Source: Rhodospirillaceae bacterium UBA3470 (GTDB taxonomy: Bacteria > Pseudomonadota > Alphaproteobacteria > Rhodospirillales > Casp-alpha2). From it: a DNA stretch of 9,672 nucleotides. Shown piece by piece: positions 6,271 through 9,672 of the stretch. Each line of letters begins with the position of its first letter. Positions within the stretch are counted from its first letter, which is position 1. A program made the position numbers and the translations under genes. The stretch is from contig DFRF01000134.1 of the NCBI GenBank assembly GCA_002378125.1, positions 48,301 through 57,972 on the forward strand, in the 5' to 3' direction. The notes beneath the pieces were generated by a model. That model was not told where the DNA came from. It worked only from the letters and a program-made list of their open reading frames with translations, and did not search any database.

Positions 6271-6954
6271 TTAGGTGGTGACGAGGGTGCCGCCATCGCG
6301 GGCGCGCCAATTTTCGAACAGGTGGACCATCGTTGCCGTCGCGATGATCGGGGTCAGCAGATTGACGATGGGAACGGTCATCAGGAAGGCAAAGATAGCG
6401 CCAATTATCAGCAAGGAGGCCTGAAACCGTTTTCTCACCGCCCTCGCTGCGCTGGCGTCCATGCGGCGAATGGACACCAGCTCAAAGAACTCCCGGCTGA
6501 TCAGGTAGCCGTTCACCAGATAATAGAGGATCAGATATAGTGGGCCGGTGAAAATGAAAAACAACAAAGCAAGGTTGAGCGCTACCAGGATCAACAGGAA
6601 TTTGCCCGCAGCCAGAAGAGAGTCTATGAACGGTGGCTCTTCGACCAGCGGCAGTGCCGGATAATGTCGCGCCTCTACGGCGCCACTGACGCGCCCTAGA
6701 AAGAGGCCGACCGCGGCGCTGATCGCCGCGGGGAAGAGTAGCCATGCCAAAATCACTCCCGACAAGCGGCCAAGAATGTCGGACACGGTCTCCATCCAGC
6801 CGGTCTGGAAGATGGACGTGTGGAGAAGCGCTGTCTCTATGCAGGCGAACATGGCCAGGAAGGTTAGGGCGGCTATCCCAATGCTCAACCAGACGACTTG
6901 TCGTGTTGCCGGGTCACTGAGTTGTCGTATTCCCTTCGTCAGAGCAGAAAACAT
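6271..6954 (-). CDS. EI24/CysZ-like integral membrane protein
   Basis: 227-aa inner-membrane protein of the EI24/CysZ superfamily. Hydrophobic segments lie at about 20-45, 62-88, 114-147 and 178-212. The family hallmark, a loop NGYLISREFFELVSIRRM (148-165), is present between the third and fourth. E. coli CysZ is a sulfate transporter, but many alphaproteobacterial members are not linked to sulfur genes and their substrate is unknown; no cys genes are seen here, so I do not call it cysZ. ATG at 6954 has AGGA 4 nt upstream. It is the first clear gene of a minus-strand operon with a bactofilin and a lipoprotein, which hints at an envelope role (inference). A 28-codon small ORF lies upstream on the same strand. 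Confidence 0.9.
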   Translation of the reverse strand: MFSALTKGIRQLSDPATRQVVWLSIGIAALTFLAMFACIETALLHTSIFQTGWMETVSDILGRLSGVILAWLLFPAAISAAVGLFLGRVSGAVEARHYPALPLVEEPPFIDSLLAAGKFLLILVALNLALLFFIFTGPLYLILYYLVNGYLISREFFELVSIRRMDASAARAVRKRFQASLLIIGAIFAFLMTVPIVNLLTPIIATATMVHLFENWRARDGGTLVTT

Positions 6955-7073
6955 TTTTTCCTATTTGGTTAGTTTGTCATCTTAATCTTAGTCTTGAAAC
7001 GATCGCGACCACTAACGTAATCAGCGGGCCTGCTTAGCTTAAATTTCAAAAAAACACCATAAGAATAGAAATC

Positions 7074-7091
7074 GGAACAAGAATTTATTCC
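7074..7091. other. Imperfect inverted repeat in the EI24/PfkB gap
   Basis: GGAA (7074-7077) and TTCC (7088-7091) flank AT-rich bases, with two further A-T pairs inside (AA 7079-7080 with TT 7085-7086). It could be an operator-like site or part of the 3' end of the small ORF. On the minus strand a run of seven Ts (7048-7054) lies too far downstream (about 20 nt) for an intrinsic terminator. Confidence 0.15.
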
Positions 7092-7171
7092 ATTTGGGGC
7101 GTGATTTGTAATAGTGCCTCATAGTCGTACGCCTTGCCCCGGTAAACCGCCGATTGGGTCATCGCAGGCAT
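7085..7171 (-). CDS. Putative 28-aa microprotein or leader peptide
   Basis: A short minus-strand frame from ATG 7171 to TAA 7085-7087, too short for routine gene calling. The peptide contains MTQSAVYRGKAYDYEALL and ends ITPQME. AGGG at 7178-7181 sits 6 nt before the ATG; a second in-frame ATG is at 7162. A minus-strand promoter candidate (-35 TTGAGG 7219-7224, -10 TATACT 7195-7200) would start transcription near 7188, giving a short leader. It precedes the EI24-bactofilin-lipoprotein operon by 130 bp with no terminator between, so it could be a first small gene, a leader peptide or a remnant. I recognise no family. Chance is a serious alternative for 28 codons; composition and the Shine-Dalgarno are the only support. 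Confidence 0.3.
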   Translation of the reverse strand: MPAMTQSAVYRGKAYDYEALLQITPQME

Positions 7172-7174
7172 GTG

Positions 7175-7202
7175 TTGCCCTGGCGGTGCTCACCAGTATA
7201 CT
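7175..7202 (+). promoter_or_regulatory. Sigma70-type promoter for the PfkB-typA pair
   Basis: TTGCCC (7175-7180, 4 of 6 to TTGACA) and TATACT (7197-7202, 5 of 6 to TATAAT) are 16 bp apart. Transcription would start near 7209 and give a leader of about 38 nt before the GTG at 7247, which suits the Shine-Dalgarno at 7235-7240. The -10 lies within the palindrome AGTATACT. Confidence 0.45.
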
Positions 7203-7224
7203 TCGCGCGCTCCAACCGCCTCAA
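7195..7224 (-). promoter_or_regulatory. Reverse promoter candidate sharing the palindromic -10
   Basis: AGTATACT (7195-7202) is self-complementary, so TATACT is also read on the minus strand. TTGAGG (7219-7224, minus) is 18 bp upstream of it. This would drive the 28-codon ORF and perhaps the EI24-bactofilin-lipoprotein operon. Two promoters sharing one -10 could not be occupied at the same time. Confidence 0.3.
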
Positions 7225-7246
7225 CCTTCGTAAAAAGGGGACTTTC

Positions 7247-8245
7247 GTGACCGACACGAAATTCGATGTGCTCGCCATCGGCAACGCTATTGTCGACATT
7301 TTGGCACATACCGACGATAGGTTTCTGAATACCCATAACCTGATCAAGGGTACCATGGGTCTCGTTGATTTGGAGACATCACAAAGCTTGTATGACAAGG
7401 TTTGCGCCGTTTTAGAGTGCTCCGGCGGTTCCGCAGCCAACACTATCGCGGGCGTCGCCTCACTGGGCGGGCGCGGCGCCTTCATCGGGAAAGTCCACGA
7501 CGACCAACTGGGGCGCGTGTTTACTAAGGACATGCGTGCCACCGGCGTGCATTTTCAGACCGTGCCAACGACGGACGGCGCCAAAACGGCCTCCAGCCTT
7601 GTACTGGTGACGCCGGACGCGGAGCGGACGATGCAGACCTATCTTGGCGCCTGCGTTGAGCTGAGCTCCTATGACATCTGCACCGAGGACATTTCTGCGG
7701 CCCAGGTTATTTACCTTGAGGGTTATCTCTGGGATCCGCCGGCGGCAAAACAAGCCTTCATCAAGGCCGCCGAACTTGCCCGTAGCGCGGGTAGAGAAGT
7801 CTCTCTCAGCCTGTCTGATCCGTTCTGCGTCGATCGCCACCGCGCGGACTTTACCGAACTGATTAACGGTCATGTGGATATTCTGTTCGCGAATGAAGAA
7901 GAAATCATGTCTCTCTATCAGGTAGAAACCTTCGACGACGCTATTGCCGCCGTCACCAGACAATGCAATATCGCGGCGTTGACCCGAAGCGCCGAGGGCT
8001 GCGTCATCGTTAGTGGCGACCAGGTGTTGACCCTAGCCGCGGAAATGGTTGATGAGGTAGTCGACACTACCGGCGCCGGTGACGCCTTTGCCGCGGGGTT
8101 CCTTGCTGGGTATACACAGGGCCGCGATCTCGCAACATCCGCCCGCATGGCCAACATCGCAGCCGGTGAAGCGATCTCGCACCTGGGTGCGCGCCCCGCG
8201 GTCTGTCTGGCGGATTTGGTTGCCGAACGTCTGGGCGAAAACTAA
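7247..8245 (+). CDS. PfkB-family carbohydrate/nucleoside kinase, adenosine-kinase-like
   Basis: ATP-dependent sugar or nucleoside kinase of the ribokinase/PfkB family; closest in appearance to the alphaproteobacterial proteins annotated as adenosine kinase (adenosine to AMP). 332 aa, normal for the family. The N-terminus is FDVLAIGNAIVDILA; the substrate-binding signature GGSAANTIAGVASLGG lies at 60-75 and leads to FIGKVHDDQLG (79-89). The ATP/catalytic signature DTTGAGDAFAAGF (273-285) carries the catalytic base Asp279. NEEE (216-219) is the conserved Mg/phosphate-site region. GTG at 7247 is chosen because AAGGGG (7235-7240) lies 6 nt before it and the family N-terminus starts at once; the frame is open upstream to about 7154 without resemblance. 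The true substrate cannot be settled by eye. It shares the last base of its stop with an ATG of typA (TAATG), so the two are probably one operon. Confidence 0.9.
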   Translation: MTDTKFDVLAIGNAIVDILAHTDDRFLNTHNLIKGTMGLVDLETSQSLYDKVCAVLECSGGSAANTIAGVASLGGRGAFIGKVHDDQLGRVFTKDMRATGVHFQTVPTTDGAKTASSLVLVTPDAERTMQTYLGACVELSSYDICTEDISAAQVIYLEGYLWDPPAAKQAFIKAAELARSAGREVSLSLSDPFCVDRHRADFTELINGHVDILFANEEEIMSLYQVETFDDAIAAVTRQCNIAALTRSAEGCVIVSGDQVLTLAAEMVDEVVDTTGAGDAFAAGFLAGYTQGRDLATSARMANIAAGEAISHLGARPAVCLADLVAERLGEN

Positions 8246-8256
8246 TGGGAAAATCC

Positions 8257-9672
8257 ATGAGCAACCTTCGCAACATAGCAATCATCGCCCACGTGGATCA
8301 CGGCAAGACGACCCTGGTCGACGTCCTGTTGCATCAATCAGGGATCTTTCGCGCCAACCAAAAGGTGGAAGAGCGCGCCATGGACTCTAATGATCTGGAA
8401 CGCGAGCGGGGCATTACGATCTTGGCCAAGTGCACGTCGGTCGAATGGGGCGACACGCGGATCAACATCGTAGACACGCCCGGACATGCGGACTTTGGCG
8501 GCGAGGTGGAGCGTATTCTCTCTATGGTCGATGGCGTCTTGTTACTGGTCGACGCCTCAGAAGGCCCCATGCCACAAACAAAGTTTGTCACGGCGAAGGC
8601 TCTTGGTTTGGGACTCCGGCCCATCGTCGTAGTCAACAAAGTCGACAAGCTCGACGCCCGCCCCTACGAGGTTCAGGACGAAGTGTTTGAGCTGTTCACG
8701 GCCCTGGATGCCAACGACGAGCAACTGGACTTCCCGACTATCTTCGCCTCCGCCAAGGATGGCTGGGCTGCAGACGACCCGGATGGTGAGAACAAGGATA
8801 TGTATGCCCTGTTTGACCAAATCGTCGCCCATGTGCCCGCGCCACAAGCCGACCGCGACAGCCCGTTCCAGATGTTGGTGACCACCATGGAAGCCGACCC
8901 TTTTTTGGGCCGCATTCTCACGGGACGCATACAGTCGGGCGCGGTCAAGCCGAACTTATTGATCAATGCTATCGGCCGCGACGGCAATTTCATCCAGGCC
9001 AGCCGGGTGACGAAGGTATTGGCGTTCCGCGGACTGAAGCGTGAGCCGGTGGACTGCGCTGAAGCCGGCGACATCGTCGCCATCGCCGGATTTGGCGAGG
9101 CGACCGTAGCCGATACGCTGGCCGCCACGGAGGTTACCAAACCCCTGCCCTCGCAACCCATTGATCCTCCGACCTTAGCGATGATCTTTTCCATCAACGA
9201 CTCGCCCCTGGCGGGACGCGACGGGGACAAGGTAACGTCGCGGATGATCCGCGACCGCTTGATGCGGGAAGCCGAGGGCAATGTTGCCATTCGTATTACC
9301 GAGGCCCAGAATCGAGACGCGTTCGAGGTCGCGGGGCGCGGCGAATTGCAGTTGGGCGTGTTGATAGAAACCATGCGCCGAGAAGGATTCGAATTGTCCG
9401 TCTCGCGGCCCCGCGTTCTTTATCGTGAGAGCCACAATACGGGCGAGCGTCTGGAACCCTTTGAGGAAGTGGTTGTCGACGTGGATGACGAATTTTCGGG
9501 CGTCGTTGTCGAATCGATGAGCCTCCGCAAGGCTCGGATGAGCGACATGCGCCCGTCTGGCGGCGGGAAGACGCGGGTCACCTTCATCGCGCCTTCGCGT
9601 GGTTTGATCGGCTATCACGGTAATTTTCTGACCGAGACGCGTGGCACTGGAATCATGAGCCGCCTGTTTCAC
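8257..9672 (+). CDS. typA: Translational GTPase TypA/BipA, 3' end missing
   Basis: Ribosome-binding GTPase of the EF-G family, involved in ribosome assembly and growth under cold or stress. The frame stays open to the right edge: 472 residues seen of the usual 600-610. G domain motifs: G1 AHVDHGKTT (11-19), the switch I RGIT (51-54), G3 DTPGH (73-77), G4 NKVD (127-130), G5 SAK (165-167). The beta-barrel domain II follows, then the domain III and V regions with GRGELQLGVLIETMRREGFE and the BipA hallmark SRGLIGYHGNFLTETRGTG near the edge. ATG at 8257 gives the usual N-terminus (MSNLRNIAIIAHVD) and has GGGA 6 nt upstream; an in-frame ATG at 8245 overlaps the kinase stop and would add four residues. 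No frameshift seen. Confidence 0.96.
   Translation, partial: MSNLRNIAIIAHVDHGKTTLVDVLLHQSGIFRANQKVEERAMDSNDLERERGITILAKCTSVEWGDTRINIVDTPGHADFGGEVERILSMVDGVLLLVDASEGPMPQTKFVTAKALGLGLRPIVVVNKVDKLDARPYEVQDEVFELFTALDANDEQLDFPTIFASAKDGWAADDPDGENKDMYALFDQIVAHVPAPQADRDSPFQMLVTTMEADPFLGRILTGRIQSGAVKPNLLINAIGRDGNFIQASRVTKVLAFRGLKREPVDCAEAGDIVAIAGFGEATVADTLAATEVTKPLPSQPIDPPTLAMIFSINDSPLAGRDGDKVTSRMIRDRLMREAEGNVAIRITEAQNRDAFEVAGRGELQLGVLIETMRREGFELSVSRPRVLYRESHNTGERLEPFEEVVVDVDDEFSGVVVESMSLRKARMSDMRPSGGGKTRVTFIAPSRGLIGYHGNFLTETRGTGIMSRLFH

Noticed and set aside
7048..7054. Seven-T run on the minus strand as an intrinsic terminator
   Set aside because: No GC stem stands directly before it; the nearest inverted repeat ends about 20 nt upstream and is weak.
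7154..7246. N-terminal extension of the PfkB kinase
   Set aside because: Runs through the promoter candidate and Shine-Dalgarno; Arg-rich and unlike the family.
8673..9374. Minus-strand open frame (233 codons) opposite typA
   Set aside because: Shadow of the conserved TypA coding sequence; Ser/Pro/Arg-biased with no motif.
1..9672. CRISPR arrays, insertion sequences, tRNA genes, defence islands
   Set aside because: No repeat-spacer pattern, transposase motif, terminal inverted repeat pair or tRNA cloverleaf was found on reading either strand; gene content is core chromosomal.

Overview
The window looks like a chromosomal housekeeping region of a moderately GC-rich alphaproteobacterium, possibly near the Rhodospirillales. 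This rests on the dnaK-dnaJ-dapB order, the DUF2244 gene divergent from nth, a bactofilin beside an EI24/CysZ-like membrane protein, and a PfkB nucleoside kinase directly before typA. The placement comes from gene content and protein resemblance, not from a database search. I see no phage, insertion sequence, CRISPR array, rRNA or tRNA.

Left part, + strand: the 3' three quarters of dnaK (it runs off the left edge), an 82-bp gap with a stable-looking hairpin, then complete dnaJ. A 454-bp gap follows. It holds a decayed-looking minus-strand reading frame (about 2705-2973), a weak promoter candidate and a leader hairpin, and then dapB (lysine/diaminopimelate synthesis).

Middle: dapB converges on and overlaps a DUF2244 membrane-protein gene (minus). 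That gene is divergent from nth (endonuclease III, +). nth in turn converges on, with a 4-nt overlap, a minus-strand envelope operon read from right to left: EI24/CysZ-like membrane protein, bactofilin, small lipoprotein. The last two genes overlap by 4 nt (TTGA) and the lipoprotein starts at TTG.

Right part: a 292-bp intergenic region carries a good sigma70-type promoter candidate for the rightward pair. Its -10 (AGTATACT) is a palindrome and could serve both directions. A 28-codon minus-strand small ORF with its own Shine-Dalgarno lies under it. Then come a PfkB-family (adenosine-kinase-like) gene with a GTG start and typA/bipA, which is cut by the right edge after about 472 codons.

The genes are mostly ordinary: chaperones (DnaK/DnaJ), lysine and cell-wall precursor synthesis (DapB), base-excision repair (Nth), an envelope/cytoskeleton cluster, nucleoside salvage and a ribosome-associated GTPase. 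I found no convincing novel multi-gene system. The points worth a second look are small-scale: the candidate microprotein/leader ORF, the pseudogene-like stretch, the odd nth and dapB starts, and two convergent pairs with no room for a terminator.
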